Counted from the first letter of the stretch, positions 9,661-18,902 are shown. The stretch is 64,000 nt of DNA from an uncultured Alphaproteobacteria bacterium (GCA_945957365.1 CAMFKI010000011.1:1-64000); one strand, 5' to 3'. A program made the numbers and translations. The notes: a model not told the origin generated them from the letters alone.

Positions 9661-9915
9661 ATGGACGGCACCACACTCCTCGAGCACCTCGAATGGGCCG
9701 AGCGCTACGTCACCGAGGGGCTGATCCACATCCGCCGCCAGAAACTCCTGATTGCCGCCCTCGAGGGAACGGGCAAGGATACAACGCAGGCGTGCCGCAT
9801 TCTCGATGTTCTGGAAAAATCGCAGGTCGACCACATGGCGGCGCGCGACCGGCTGGCGGAGGAAGTGCGGAAGGCCGCGGTGGCGATGCCGCCGGGGCAC
9901 GACTTCGGCACCTGA
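9661..9915 (+). CDS. Small hypothetical protein (84 aa)
   Basis: An 84-residue, mostly helical, soluble protein beginning MDGTTLLEHLEWAERYVTEG and rich in charged residues (EHLEWAER, HIRRQKL, ARDRLAEEVRK). It has no signal peptide, membrane segment or cysteine pair. An AGGA element lies about ten bases before the ATG; an in-frame upstream extension to 9496 looks unlike protein. It is the only plus-strand gene between ppk and hdaA and ends 6 bases before the hdaA stop (convergent). I do not recognise a family; short alphaproteobacterial proteins of this kind are often just annotated hypothetical. Confidence 0.6.
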   Translation: MDGTTLLEHLEWAERYVTEGLIHIRRQKLLIAALEGTGKDTTQACRILDVLEKSQVDHMAARDRLAEEVRKAAVAMPPGHDFGT

Positions 9916-9921
9916 GACGCC

Positions 9922-10614
9922 TCAGCCATCTTCCGGAAACAGGCCGGGCTCGGTCATCTGCTGCAGCACCCGCGCAGCCAGGGTGCGGGTGACGGCGGAC
10001 TTGCCCGCCAGCGCAAGCGCATCGAGCTCCGCCACGACGGCGCGCGCCGCCTCGAGCGAACGCGGCATGCGCAGCATCAGGTAGGAGATCACCGGCTCCT
10101 CGACGCTGAGCTGGCGGTCGGCGAAATGCTTCACCAGCACGCCGCGCAGCAGCGCATCGTCCGGCGGGTCGAGCCGCGCCACGGCCAGCGCCCTGAGGCG
10201 CGAGGCGAGATCGGGGAGCCTCACCTTCCACTGCGCCGGATCGCTGGCGGACGCGATCAGCACGTGGCCTCCGGTCTGGAGCGCCAGGTTCAGGAGATGA
10301 AACAGCGCGCGCTCGTCGAGGTCCGCACCCGGCGCGTTGTCGATCGCGAGGGCGCCCCGTTGCAGCAGCACGTCGGGAGGTTCGTCAGAGAGGTGCGACG
10401 CATCGACGAGCCTCGCCCCTGAAGCCTGGCGCCAGACCTCCAGCAGGTGCGACTTGCCCGATCCCGCAGCGCCCACCAGCACGACGCCGTGATGCGGCCA
10501 GTCGGGGTAGCGGTCGATCATCGCCACGGCCGCCGCGTTGGACGGCGTCACGAGGAAATCCTCGCGCCCCAGTGCGGCGCGCAGCGGCAGGTCGAGGACG
10601 AGCTGGCGGCTCAT
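9922..10614 (-). CDS. hdaA: DnaA-related regulatory inactivation protein HdaA
   Basis: Hda-type AAA+ protein of 230 residues that, with the loaded beta clamp, promotes ATP hydrolysis by DnaA and so limits re-initiation. The N-terminal clamp-binding peptide QLVLDLP (4-10) is intact and the Walker A motif GAAGSGKSH is at 48-56. The DNA-binding domain IV of DnaA is absent, as expected for Hda. The ATG at 10614 overlaps the stop of the upstream AI-2E permease gene (ATGA), so translation is coupled. The frame can be read upstream, but only in the wrong register of the permease gene. Confidence 0.92.
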   Translation of the reverse strand: MSRQLVLDLPLRAALGREDFLVTPSNAAAVAMIDRYPDWPHHGVVLVGAAGSGKSHLLEVWRQASGARLVDASHLSDEPPDVLLQRGALAIDNAPGADLDERALFHLLNLALQTGGHVLIASASDPAQWKVRLPDLASRLRALAVARLDPPDDALLRGVLVKHFADRQLSVEEPVISYLMLRMPRSLEAARAVVAELDALALAGKSAVTRTLAARVLQQMTEPGLFPEDG

Positions 10615-11744
10615 GCCGGACGATTCTCGATCGCCGCCGTGGAGGTCTCGATCAGCACCGGCTTCTGCGGCACGCGCATGGCCTCCCCGGCGCCGAGATA
10701 GAGCCGGCTCGTGAGATATTGCCGCAGCCCGAAGCGCACCAGCACGCCGGCGGCCGCCGCCATGGGCACGGCCAGCAGGAGGCCGACGAAGCCGAAGGCA
10801 TAGCCGAAGGCGAAGAGCGCGAACATCAGCCACACCGGGTGCAGGCCGATGCTTTTGCCGACGAGCTTGGGCGACAGGAAATTGCCTTCGAGGAACTGCC
10901 CCAGCCCGAAGATCGCCACGACCAGGCCGATGGCCCAGTAGTCCGGCCAGAACTGGAACAGCGCCACGCCGATCGCCAGCACGCCGCCGGTCATCGCCCC
11001 GGCATAGGGAATGAAGGTCAGCGCCCCGGCGAGGAGCCCGATCGCCAGCCCGAACTTGAGGCCGGCGAAGCTCAGTGCCGCTGCGTAGAAGACGCCGAGA
11101 ACCAGGCACACCGTGCCCTGGCCGCGGATGAACCCCGCCATGGCCGCGTTCACGTCGCGGCCGAGCTCGCGCACCGTCTGCACATAGTCGCGCGGAACCC
11201 AGGAATCGATCCTGGCGATCATCCGGTCCCAGTCGACCAGCATGTAGAAGGCGACGATCGGCGTCACCACCAGCAGCGACACCAGATTGACCAGCGCGAG
11301 ACCGCCCGAAAGGAGCGTCTTCAACACGCTCAGCAGCCAGTTGGCGGCATTTCCGGCGAATTGCGTGATGGTGCCCTGGATGTCGGCCCCGCTCTTGGCC
11401 ACGGCATCCTTCATCCATTGCGGCGCCCAGTCGTTGAGGCGGGCGGCGACGGACTGGACGAGGTTCGGCAATTCGCCCGCGAAGCGCCCGATCTGGTCGG
11501 CCAGCATCGGCACGAAGACGACCAGCGCCGCCACCACCACGATCAGCGCCAGCACGACGATCAGCATCGCCGCGGTCAGCCGCGACAGGCCCCACTTCTG
11601 CAGCCGGTCGGCGACCGGATCGAGGAAATAGGCGAGCACGAATCCGGCCAGGAACGGCAGCAGGATGGGGCTCAGCAGCCACAGCACGAACACCGCCGCC
11701 GCGAAGGAGAAGGCCCAGATCAGCACCTGTTTCTGCAGCGTCAC
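10611..11744 (-). CDS. AI-2E family (PerM-like) permease
   Basis: Integral membrane protein of 377 residues with about eight hydrophobic helices, including VLIWAFSFAAAVFVLWLLSP near the N terminus and LLLAVPMAAAAGVLVRF near the C terminus. The periplasmic middle part and the pore-like segment SLLVVTPIVAFYMLVDWDR near residue 170 are typical of this family. Members have been linked to autoinducer-2 export or to sodium/proton exchange; the substrate cannot be read from sequence. It overlaps the genes on both sides by four bases (ATGA), in a chain from the CDP-alcohol phosphatidyltransferase to hdaA. Confidence 0.9.
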   Translation of the reverse strand: MTLQKQVLIWAFSFAAAVFVLWLLSPILLPFLAGFVLAYFLDPVADRLQKWGLSRLTAAMLIVVLALIVVVAALVVFVPMLADQIGRFAGELPNLVQSVAARLNDWAPQWMKDAVAKSGADIQGTITQFAGNAANWLLSVLKTLLSGGLALVNLVSLLVVTPIVAFYMLVDWDRMIARIDSWVPRDYVQTVRELGRDVNAAMAGFIRGQGTVCLVLGVFYAAALSFAGLKFGLAIGLLAGALTFIPYAGAMTGGVLAIGVALFQFWPDYWAIGLVVAIFGLGQFLEGNFLSPKLVGKSIGLHPVWLMFALFAFGYAFGFVGLLLAVPMAAAAGVLVRFGLRQYLTSRLYLGAGEAMRVPQKPVLIETSTAAIENRPA

Positions 11745-12298
11745 GGCGTCGTGTCCCCATCGGGCTGCTCGGCCATGTGGCGCAGCCAGGATGCGAGATA
11801 GGCCGCCCCGGACAGCGCCGTCAACAGCGCCACCGGTATGCTGCCATAGTCGACGAGGGCGGCGAGCGGTTTGCCCAGGGCCGCAAGGCCCAGCACGCTG
11901 ACGGCGAAGGCGATCTGCACCACGGTGTTGAGCTTGCTCACCAGCAGCGGCTTGAGCCGGACCGGATGGTCCATCAGCCGCGACAGCAGCACGGCGCCGA
12001 CGATCAGCGCATCGCGCGAAACCACCAGGATGGCGAGCCAGGCCGGAATGATCTTGAGCAGGCCCAGAGTCACGTAGACCGAGACCAGCAGCGCCTTGTC
12101 GGCCAGCGGATCGAGATAGGACCCGAGCTTCGTCCGCCAGTCGAAGCGCCGCGCCAGATAGCCGTCGACGCCGTCCGATATGCCGGCCGCCATGAAGGTG
12201 ACGAAGGCCCAGCCATAGGCCTCGGAGATCACCAGCCAGACGGTGAACGGCACCAGCAGCAGGCGCATGACCGAGATCAGGTTGGGGATGTTGCGCAT
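11741..12298 (-). CDS. CDP-alcohol phosphatidyltransferase (PgsA-like)
   Basis: Inner-membrane enzyme of 185 residues that transfers a phosphatidyl group from CDP-diacylglycerol to an alcohol, probably glycerol-3-phosphate. The signature DG-x2-AR-x8-G-x3-D-x3-D is complete: D45 G46, A49 R50, G59, D63, D67, in a protein with about five membrane helices. The start MRNIPNLISVMRLL is the usual N terminus of the family and marks the ATG at 12298. It overlaps the AI-2E permease start by four bases. It could be a second PgsA paralogue rather than the main phosphatidylglycerophosphate synthase. Confidence 0.88.
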   Translation of the reverse strand: MRNIPNLISVMRLLLVPFTVWLVISEAYGWAFVTFMAAGISDGVDGYLARRFDWRTKLGSYLDPLADKALLVSVYVTLGLLKIIPAWLAILVVSRDALIVGAVLLSRLMDHPVRLKPLLVSKLNTVVQIAFAVSVLGLAALGKPLAALVDYGSIPVALLTALSGAAYLASWLRHMAEQPDGDTTP

Positions 12299-12312
12299 GG
12301 CGCCCCTGCCCG

Positions 12313-13419
12313 TCACATGGGCTGGATGGTCCAGCCGGCGCCGCCCTGCGCGAGATTCAGGCCGACGCGCTGCAGGTTGCCCTGCAGCTCTTCCAGGCTG
12401 TGGGTGTAGACCAGCTTGATCACCGCGCCATCGACGTTGAGCGTCGTCAGGTCCACCGCCGAGACATTGGGCGCGTTGAGGATGCGCGAGCGGATGGCGT
12501 TCCATTCCCGCGGCGAGTTGAAGGGCACCGTGACGGCCAGCGCCTGGGGGGTGCTGTCGCGCGCCGCCTGCGCCTCGGCGGCCTTGGCAGCCTCGGCCTG
12601 GTAGGCCTTCAGGACCACCTTCTGGAAGGCCTGCGCCGCCAGCGTCTCGACCGAGGCGGGATTGCCGTCCTCCGGCGTATAGACCTTGTTGATGTTGACG
12701 TGGCCGAGCTTGGTGTCGCCCTCGATGAAGACGTGAAGGCCGCCGCCGTCGGCGGGCTCGGCCTGGGCGACGAGGATGCTGGGGGCGTCATAGCGCTTGC
12801 GGATGGCCTCGAGCTTCACCGGGTCGCCGTTCAGCGCATCCTGGGTGGTCAGCGCCGCGGTATCGTCGGCATCGCCCAGCGGGATGATGATCGGGACCAC
12901 GTCCTGCTCGGCCTTGAGGTCGAGCCAGGCCTGGCGCCAGGGATTGTCCTCCCACAGCTTCGGCCCGTCGGGTGCGCGGTAGACCGGAATGACCAGCACC
13001 GGATCAGACTGCTGCGCCGAGACGTTGACGTTGTAGCCCGCCAGGAACTTCTGCATCTTGGCCGGCAGGAAGCGCACCGTGAAGGTGCCGATGTAGCGCC
13101 CCGGCCCGGAAGTTTCCTTTTCGATCGACAGCGAGCGCAGGAAGGGGGCGATGTCCTCGGGCTTCATCTTTTCCTTCAGCTGGTCGGCGAGTTCCTGCGA
13201 GCCGAGCCGTGCCACGAGCTGGAAGAAGGCCTTCACCTGGACATCCATCAGCGCCTGGTTCTTGGCCGAATTGGCGTCGGTCGAGGTGACGTCGACATCC
13301 ACCCCCTGCTCCGAAAAGATGCTGGTTTCGACCGGGCCGCTGGCCCAGACCGGCAGGACGATGGCCGCGAGCGCCAGCAACCCGGCGAGAGCCGCCGCGA
13401 CGGCGCGGCCCTGCAACAT
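12313..13419 (-). CDS. DUF2066-type exported protein
   Basis: Exported protein of unknown function, 368 residues from the ATG at 13419. The N terminus MLQGRAVAAALAGLLALAAIV is a signal peptide or anchor ending near VLPVWASG. The mature part begins with FSEQGVDVDVTSTDANSAKNQAL, the pattern I associate with DUF2066 proteins found beside purM and hda in alpha- and gammaproteobacteria. A GTG at 13458 in frame would add 13 residues and has a weak GGACAGG upstream, so the start is uncertain. It heads the minus-strand chain toward hdaA, 14 bases before the phosphatidyltransferase, and is divergent from purM. Confidence 0.8.
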   Translation of the reverse strand: MLQGRAVAAALAGLLALAAIVLPVWASGPVETSIFSEQGVDVDVTSTDANSAKNQALMDVQVKAFFQLVARLGSQELADQLKEKMKPEDIAPFLRSLSIEKETSGPGRYIGTFTVRFLPAKMQKFLAGYNVNVSAQQSDPVLVIPVYRAPDGPKLWEDNPWRQAWLDLKAEQDVVPIIIPLGDADDTAALTTQDALNGDPVKLEAIRKRYDAPSILVAQAEPADGGGLHVFIEGDTKLGHVNINKVYTPEDGNPASVETLAAQAFQKVVLKAYQAEAAKAAEAQAARDSTPQALAVTVPFNSPREWNAIRSRILNAPNVSAVDLTTLNVDGAVIKLVYTHSLEELQGNLQRVGLNLAQGGAGWTIQPM

Positions 13420-13556
13420 GCGAATGACGTTCAAAATGCCGGTCCCAACTTTCCACACACCTGTCCGGCGTCCCTTCCGCGCTTTATTCCATCAGCACTT
13501 CGGGCTAAGGACGCCCATCGGGCACCTCCACCAGAGATTTGGGGCAAACTAGCGGC

Positions 13557-14639
13557 ATGAGCAGAGCGAAACAAGCAGCAGGAAACGGCGTCAGCTACGC
13601 CGATGCCGGGGTGGACATTTCGGCCGGAAACGCCCTGGTGGACGCGATCAAGCCGCTCGCCCGGTCGACCCGGCGGAAGGGCGCCGATTCGGCGCTGGGC
13701 GGCTTCGGGGGCCTGTTCGACCTCAAGGCCTGCGGCTTCAGGGACCCCGTCCTGGTGGCCGCCAACGACGGGGTGGGCACCAAGCTGCGCATCGCCATCG
13801 AAACCGGACGGCACCATGGCGTGGGCATCGACCTCGTCGCCATGTCGGTGAACGACCTCGTCGTGCAGGGTGCGGAGCCGTTGTTCTTCCTCGACTATTA
13901 CGCCACCGGCAAGCTCGACGTGAAGGCCGCCGCACAGGTGATCTCCGGCATCGCCGACGGCTGCAAGCAGGCGGGCTGCGCGCTGGTCGGCGGCGAGACG
14001 GCCGAGATGCCCGGCATGTACCACGGCGGCGACTATGACCTCGCGGGCTTCGCGGTGGGCGCTGCCGAGAGGAAGAAGCTGCTGCCGCGCGACGTCAAGC
14101 CGGGCGACGTGATCCTCGGCCTCGCCTCCTCGGGGCCGCACTCCAACGGCTATTCGCTGGTGCGCAAGCTGGTCGAGATGAGCGGCGTCAAATACACCTC
14201 GAAGGCCCCCTTCGACCGCAAGCTGACGCTGGGCGACGCCCTGCTCGCGCCCACCCGCATCTATGTGAAGCCGATCCTCAAGGCGATGAAGCAGACCGAC
14301 GCCATCAAGGCGCTGGCCCACATCACCGGCGGCGGCTTCATCGAGAACATTCCGCGCGTGCTGCCCAAGACCACCGTGGCCGAGATCGACCTCGATGCCG
14401 TGCCCTTCACCCCGGTGTTCGACTGGCTGCAGTCGGTGGGCGGCGTCAGCGAGCGCGAGATGCTGCGCACCTTCAACTGCGGCATCGGCATGATCGTGGT
14501 GACGGCGGCGAAGGACGCCAGGAAGGTCGCCGCCTCGCTGAAGCGGTCGGGCGAGACGGTCGTCACCCTCGGCGCCATCGGCAGGCGCAAGGGCCGTGAG
14601 GAACAGGTGGCGCTGAAGGGTGCCCTCGCCGTGCGATGA
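13557..14639 (+). CDS. purM: Phosphoribosylformylglycinamidine cyclo-ligase (AIR synthetase)
   Basis: Purine biosynthesis enzyme that closes the imidazole ring to AIR with ATP. The 360-residue product shows the PurM pattern: [12 protein letters not shown] near 15, [14 protein letters not shown] near 63, [10 protein letters not shown] near 150 and [13 protein letters not shown] near 260. The ATG at 13557 was chosen over a TTG 18 bases upstream. Its stop overlaps the purN start (ATGA), so the two successive pathway genes are translationally coupled. Confidence 0.97.
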   Translation: MSRAKQAAGNGVSYADAGVDISAGNALVDAIKPLARSTRRKGADSALGGFGGLFDLKACGFRDPVLVAANDGVGTKLRIAIETGRHHGVGIDLVAMSVNDLVVQGAEPLFFLDYYATGKLDVKAAAQVISGIADGCKQAGCALVGGETAEMPGMYHGGDYDLAGFAVGAAERKKLLPRDVKPGDVILGLASSGPHSNGYSLVRKLVEMSGVKYTSKAPFDRKLTLGDALLAPTRIYVKPILKAMKQTDAIKALAHITGGGFIENIPRVLPKTTVAEIDLDAVPFTPVFDWLQSVGGVSEREMLRTFNCGIGMIVVTAAKDARKVAASLKRSGETVVTLGAIGRRKGREEQVALKGALAVR

Positions 14640-15226
14640 GCAAGGCCCGCATCGCCATCCTGATCTCGGGGCGCGGCTCCAACATGATGGCGCTGGTCGA
14701 GGCGGCGCGCGACAAGGCCTTTCCGGGCGAAATTGTCTGCGTCGTCTCCAACCGGGCCGATGCCAAGGGGCTCGCGTTCGCCGCCGCCAATGGCATCGCG
14801 ACGACGGTGATTGACCACAAGGCCTATGCCACGCGCGAAGACTTCGAGGCGGCGCTCGACCAGTATCTGAGTTCCATGAACGTCGAGGGCATTGCGCTCG
14901 CGGGCTTCATGCGGGTGCTGACGGCACAGTTCATCACCCGCTGGGAGGGCCGGATGCTCAACATCCACCCGTCGCTGCTCCCGGCCTACAAGGGCCTCCA
15001 CACCCATGAGCGCGCGATTGCCGATGGCGCGCAGGTCCATGGCTGCAGCGTGCACCTGGTGACGCCGCAACTCGATGGCGGGCCGGTGCTGCTGCAGGCC
15101 GAGGTTCCCGTGCTCCCGGACGACACGCCCGACTCGCTGTCTGCCCGCGTGCTCGCCGAAGAACACCGCATCTACCCCCAGGCACTGGCCTGGCTCGCCA
15201 CCCGCATCATCGAGGACAGTGAATGA
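14636..15226 (+). CDS. purN: Phosphoribosylglycinamide formyltransferase
   Basis: GAR transformylase of 196 residues, using 10-formyl-tetrahydrofolate in purine biosynthesis. Motifs include [15 protein letters not shown] near the N terminus, the catalytic region [19 protein letters not shown] near 106-125 with its Asn/His pair, and the aspartate in the following segment [11 protein letters not shown]. It overlaps purM upstream and the nucleoside hydrolase downstream by four bases each (ATGA), so all three genes are probably one operon covering purine synthesis and salvage. Confidence 0.97.
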   Translation: MSKARIAILISGRGSNMMALVEAARDKAFPGEIVCVVSNRADAKGLAFAAANGIATTVIDHKAYATREDFEAALDQYLSSMNVEGIALAGFMRVLTAQFITRWEGRMLNIHPSLLPAYKGLHTHERAIADGAQVHGCSVHLVTPQLDGGPVLLQAEVPVLPDDTPDSLSARVLAEEHRIYPQALAWLATRIIEDSE

Positions 15227-16167
15227 CCAAGCCGCTCCCCATCATCATCGACACCGATCCCGGCCAGGACGATGCCGTGGCCATCCTGCTGGCGCTGGCC
15301 TCGCCCGAGTTCGAGGTGCTGGGCATCACCGCGGTCGCCGGCAACGTGCCGCTGGCGCTGACCGAGAAGAACGCCCGCAAGATCTGCGAACTGGCGGGAA
15401 AGCCTGACATGAAGGTCTTCGCCGGGGCCATCCGGCCGATGATCCGGCCTCTCGTCACTGCCGAAGAGGTGCACGGCACGACCGGCCTCGACGGCCCGGT
15501 GCTGCCTGAACCCGTGATGCCGCTGCAGGGCCTGTATGCGGTGGACTTCATCGTCGAGACCCTGATGTCGCGGCCCTCGGGCACGGTGACGCTGTGCACG
15601 CTCGGACCGCTCACCAACATCGGCCTCGCCCTGGTGCGCGAACCCCGCATCGCCGGGCGCATCAAGCAGGTCGTCGCCATGGGCGGGGGCTATTTCGAGC
15701 AGGGCAACGTGACGCCCGCCGCCGAGTTCAACATCTACGTCGACCCGCATGCGGCGCGACTCGTGCTCGACGCCGGCATCCCCTTCACCCTGATCCCGCT
15801 CGACTGCACCCACAAGGCGCTGACCACGGCAAGGCGCATCGAAGCCTTCCGCAGCATGCCGAACCGCTCCGGCCCCGCCGTCGCGGCGATGCTCGATTTC
15901 TTCGAGCGCTTCGACGAGAACAAGTACGGCACCGACGGCGGCCCGCTGCACGACCCCTGCGTGATCGCCTGGCTGATCCGGCCGGACCTGTTCAAGGGCA
16001 AGCTCGTGAACGTGGCGGTCGAATGCGAGTCGGAGCTGACCATGGGCGCCACCGTGGTCGACTGGTGGCACGTGACGCGGCGCCCGCGCAACGCCACGGT
16101 GATCCGCGACGTGGACGCCGAGGGGTTCTTCAAGCTTCTGGCGGAACGGATCGCGACGCTGCCCTAG
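15223..16167 (+). CDS. Inosine-uridine-preferring nucleoside hydrolase
   Basis: IUNH-type hydrolase of 314 residues that cleaves nucleosides to ribose and base. The calcium-binding signature DTDPGQDDA lies at 10-18 and is intact. Further family segments are GNVPLALTEKNAR near 44, VTLCTLGPLTNIGLAL near 123 and GGGYFEQGNVTPAAEFN near 153. The substrate (purine, pyrimidine or mixed) cannot be fixed from sequence. Its start overlaps the purN stop (ATGA). A palindromic repeat pair follows 16 bases after its stop. Confidence 0.93.
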   Translation: MTKPLPIIIDTDPGQDDAVAILLALASPEFEVLGITAVAGNVPLALTEKNARKICELAGKPDMKVFAGAIRPMIRPLVTAEEVHGTTGLDGPVLPEPVMPLQGLYAVDFIVETLMSRPSGTVTLCTLGPLTNIGLALVREPRIAGRIKQVVAMGGGYFEQGNVTPAAEFNIYVDPHAARLVLDAGIPFTLIPLDCTHKALTTARRIEAFRSMPNRSGPAVAAMLDFFERFDENKYGTDGGPLHDPCVIAWLIRPDLFKGKLVNVAVECESELTMGATVVDWWHVTRRPRNATVIRDVDAEGFFKLLAERIATLP

Positions 16168-16182
16168 GGCGGAGTACGCTGC

Positions 16183-16328
16183 GAGAGGCCCTCATCCGGC
16201 CTGTCGGCCACCTTCTCCCATCCCTGCGGGACGGGAGAAGGACTTGGGGGCGCGCGATCTCCCCCACGAGTCCTTCTCCCGTCGGCGCAGCAATGGGAGA
16301 AGGTGCCCGAAGGGCGGATGAGGGCTTT
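16183..16328. repeat. Extragenic palindrome pair, family A (diverging copies)
   Basis: Copies at 16183-16243 and 16270-16328 lie in opposite orientation. Copy one carries the GGCC/GGCC second stem and matches the copy at 2959 nearly base for base; copy two carries GCCC/GGGC and matches the copy at 3056-3115. The linker has its own dyad (GGGGG ... CCCCC). The array can fold into one long hairpin and lies between the nucleoside hydrolase stop and the stop of the small exported peptide gene. Confidence 0.85.
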
Positions 16329-16451
16329 TCAGGCCACCGTGAGCACGAACTCCGACACGGCGCGGAGCGGTGCAGGGACGGCGGAGGCGGCGGTGGCGGC
16401 GGTCGCTGCGGCGAGCAGCACGGCCATGATGAGCAAAGCACGGCGGGACAT
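16329..16451 (-). CDS. Small exported peptide (40 aa)
   Basis: A 40-residue reading frame that looks translated. GAGG lies six bases before the ATG at 16451, and the product opens MSRRALLIMAVLLAAATAAT, a compact signal-peptide-like stretch, followed by a short tail ending FVLTVA. If cleaved after the alanine-rich segment near AASA, about 17 residues would remain. The stop directly abuts the palindrome array. A perfect CtrA-type box (16560-16575) lies about 110 bases upstream. No family is recognised. It may be a membrane micropeptide instead of a secreted one. Confidence 0.45.
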   Translation of the reverse strand: MSRRALLIMAVLLAAATAATAASAVPAPLRAVSEFVLTVA

Positions 16452-16559
16452 GTTGAACCTCGATTCGATGCTCCCTTATCGCGCGCAATGGCGAAAAGTT
16501 CGGGGCATCATTGCGGCTACAACGTGGAATGGCGCACAGCGGTTCCCTCCGCACACGGA

Positions 16560-16575
16560 TTAACGATCCGTTAAC
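16560..16575. promoter_or_regulatory. CtrA-type box TTAA-N7-TTAAC
   Basis: TTAACGATCCGTTAAC matches the full consensus (TTAA, seven bases, TTAAC) for the alphaproteobacterial cell-cycle regulator CtrA, and is nearly palindromic. It lies just after the oxidoreductase stop and upstream of the 40-residue peptide gene on the same strand. I see no good -10 element at the ideal distance. The match is exact, but the function is inferred. Confidence 0.45.
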
Positions 16576-16579
16576 GAAG

Positions 16580-18670
16580 TCAGGCCGCGCGGATCCACAC
16601 CCGGTTGTCGTGGAAGGCGCCGCCGCCATTGGGGGCCGGCTGGTCGGCCCCCGTCAGGGTGTTGATGCCCTGCCCGTCCTCATGAGCCTCATTGGGCCAG
16701 ATCGACTCGGCGATCAGCACGCCGCGGCGCTGGCCGTCATGGGTCTTGGCGTGCAGCGTCACGGTGCCGCGCGCACTGCCCACCCGAACCTTCTGGCCTT
16801 CGGCGAGGCCCAGTTCGGCCATGTCCTCGGGGTGGACGAAGACGGTGGGCCGGCCCTCGCGCCTGCGCGACGACGGGGTCTCGTTGAAGGTCGAGTTGAG
16901 GAAGGTGCGGGCCGGGCTGGTCGCCAGCCGGAAGGGATATTCCGCCGTCGCCTCCTCGTGGGTCTCGCAGTGATCGGGGAAGCCCGGCAGCCGGTCGACG
17001 GGGCCGACCGGCGCATCGGCCGAGCGCAGCCGCACCTTGCGCCAGTCGGCGCGGAAGCGGAACTTGCCATCGGGGAAGCCGAAGCCCTTCAGGAAATGGG
17101 CGCGCTCGAAATCCGGCATCACGTCGACCCAGTTCTCCTGGTCGAGGCGGTCGAGCCCGGGCTTGTTCGAGTTCACCAGCGTCCAGTCGATGAGTTCGCG
17201 CGGGCTCATGTGGAAGCCCGGGTGCTCGGCGCCCACGCGCCTCGCCAGATCGCAGATCACCTCGTGGTTGCTGCGGCACTCGCCCGGCGCCTCCACCAGC
17301 TTGCGCCCGAAGAGCAGGTGCGAGTGGCCGCCGCCCTGGTAGATGTCGTCATGCTCGAGGAACATGGTGGCGGGCAGCACGATGTCGGCGAACTTCGCCG
17401 TCTCGGTCATGAACTGCTCGTGGACGCAGGTGAACAGGTCCTCGCGCGCCAGGCCCTGCTTCACCTTCGTCTGGTCGGGAGCGACCGAGGCGGGATTGGT
17501 GTTCTGCACGAACAGCACCTTCACCGGCGGCCCGCCCGCGAGGTCATAGGGGTCGTTCAGCAGGGCCGGCCCGATGCGGCTCTGGTCGAGGATGCGGATG
17601 CCCGGCTTGCGGACGTCGAGCCCCTCGATCATCGTCTTGTTCATGCCATACATGCCGCTGTTCGAGTGCAGCGCGCCGCCGCCCTCGTACTGCCAGGCCC
17701 CGGTCACCGCCGGAATGCAGCTCACCGCATGCATGTTGGGGGCGCCATTGCGCGAGCGGGTGAAGCCATAGCCGATGCGGAAGAAGCTCCGCTTCGTCTC
17801 GCCGATCAGCGTGGCGAAGGCTTCGATGTCGGCCACGGGGACGTCGCAGATCTTCGCGGCCCATTCCGGCGTGCGGGTCTTCAGGTGCGCGGCGAAGTCC
17901 TTCGGCGCGTCGGTGAACGTCTCGAGATAGGGCCAGTCGGCATGGCCGTCACGGAACAGCACGTGCATCACCGCGCAGGCGAGCGCCCCGTCCGTACCCG
18001 GACGAATGAGCAGCTTGATGTCGGCCTGCTTCATCGTGCCGGTCTCGTAGATGTCGACGCAGGCGATCTTGGCGCCGCGGTCCTTCCGCGCCTTCATCAC
18101 ATGGGTCATCACGTTGACCTGGGTGTTCACCGGGTTGCCGCCCCAGATCACGATCAGGTCGGACTTCTGCATCTCGCGCGGGTCGACGCCCGAGACCGAC
18201 CCCGTGCCGGCGAGATAGCCCGACCACGAGAGGGCGATGCAGAAGGTATCGCCCATGTTGGAATAGCCCTTGGCGTGGCGCAGGCGGTTGATGCCGTCGC
18301 GCATCACGTAGCCCATGGTGCCGGCGTAGAAATAGGGCCAGACGGAGGTGGGTCCGTGTTCGGCCTCGGCCTTCAGCATGGCCTCCGCCGTCTCGGCCAT
18401 GGCGTCGTCCCACGAGATGCGCTGGAATTCGCCCGAACCTTTGGGGCCCTTGCGCTTCAACGGGTACAGCAGCCGGTCCGGGTGGTGGATGCGCTCGGAA
18501 TAGCGCGCCACCTTCTCGCAGATCACGCCCAGCGTGTAGCTGTTGTCCTTCGCCCCCCTGACGCGGCCGATGGTGCGCTCGTCCAGCACCTCCACCTCGA
18601 GGGCGCAGGCGGAGGGACAGTCGTGCGGGCAGACCGAAATGCCGGTCTTGATGTTGGGCAGGATGTTCAT
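16580..18670 (-). CDS. Molybdopterin-dependent oxidoreductase with [4Fe-4S] cluster
   Basis: Catalytic subunit of the DMSO reductase/formate dehydrogenase superfamily, 696 residues. Near the N terminus four cysteines, C14, C18, C22 and C51, bind a [4Fe-4S] cluster (CPHDCPSAC then GVICEKV). MGD-binding segments such as IVIWGGNPVNTQ and NTNPASVAPDQ follow, with a C-terminal molybdopterin-dinucleotide-binding domain (HPEDMAELGLAEGQKVRV). There is no twin-arginine leader and no in-frame UGA, so it should be cytoplasmic without selenocysteine. It stands alone, with no electron-transfer subunits next to it. The substrate is unknown. Confidence 0.88.
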   Translation of the reverse strand: MNILPNIKTGISVCPHDCPSACALEVEVLDERTIGRVRGAKDNSYTLGVICEKVARYSERIHHPDRLLYPLKRKGPKGSGEFQRISWDDAMAETAEAMLKAEAEHGPTSVWPYFYAGTMGYVMRDGINRLRHAKGYSNMGDTFCIALSWSGYLAGTGSVSGVDPREMQKSDLIVIWGGNPVNTQVNVMTHVMKARKDRGAKIACVDIYETGTMKQADIKLLIRPGTDGALACAVMHVLFRDGHADWPYLETFTDAPKDFAAHLKTRTPEWAAKICDVPVADIEAFATLIGETKRSFFRIGYGFTRSRNGAPNMHAVSCIPAVTGAWQYEGGGALHSNSGMYGMNKTMIEGLDVRKPGIRILDQSRIGPALLNDPYDLAGGPPVKVLFVQNTNPASVAPDQTKVKQGLAREDLFTCVHEQFMTETAKFADIVLPATMFLEHDDIYQGGGHSHLLFGRKLVEAPGECRSNHEVICDLARRVGAEHPGFHMSPRELIDWTLVNSNKPGLDRLDQENWVDVMPDFERAHFLKGFGFPDGKFRFRADWRKVRLRSADAPVGPVDRLPGFPDHCETHEEATAEYPFRLATSPARTFLNSTFNETPSSRRREGRPTVFVHPEDMAELGLAEGQKVRVGSARGTVTLHAKTHDGQRRGVLIAESIWPNEAHEDGQGINTLTGADQPAPNGGGAFHDNRVWIRAA

Positions 18671-18902
18671 GGGCCAAGTATAGCGGAGGAATGGCGCGGC
18701 GGCATGTCAAAACCTCTGGAAGCAGGACCAGGCCGCAATCGACTTCGTAACGATTGTTTTTGGCAGGTTTTGTTTTGCGCTAGCCCCCCTAGCTGGCTGC
18801 CCCAGAAAGCCCGCCTGAGAGCTCTTGGCCGGCTCCTGGCGGGTCCCCAGACGATGCTGGGCCGTCGCTTTCCTCCCGACCCCGAACCTTCTAAGAAGCC
18901 CC

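Noticed and set aside
9922..11760. A 612-codon frame that would fuse a long domain to HdaA
   Set aside because: The first two thirds are the AI-2E permease gene out of frame; HdaA begins at ATG 10614 with its clamp-binding peptide.
18671..18902. Small RNA or riboswitch upstream of the SpoU-type methyltransferase
   Set aside because: GC-rich inverted segments exist, but no known class or convincing terminator/promoter pair is recognisable.
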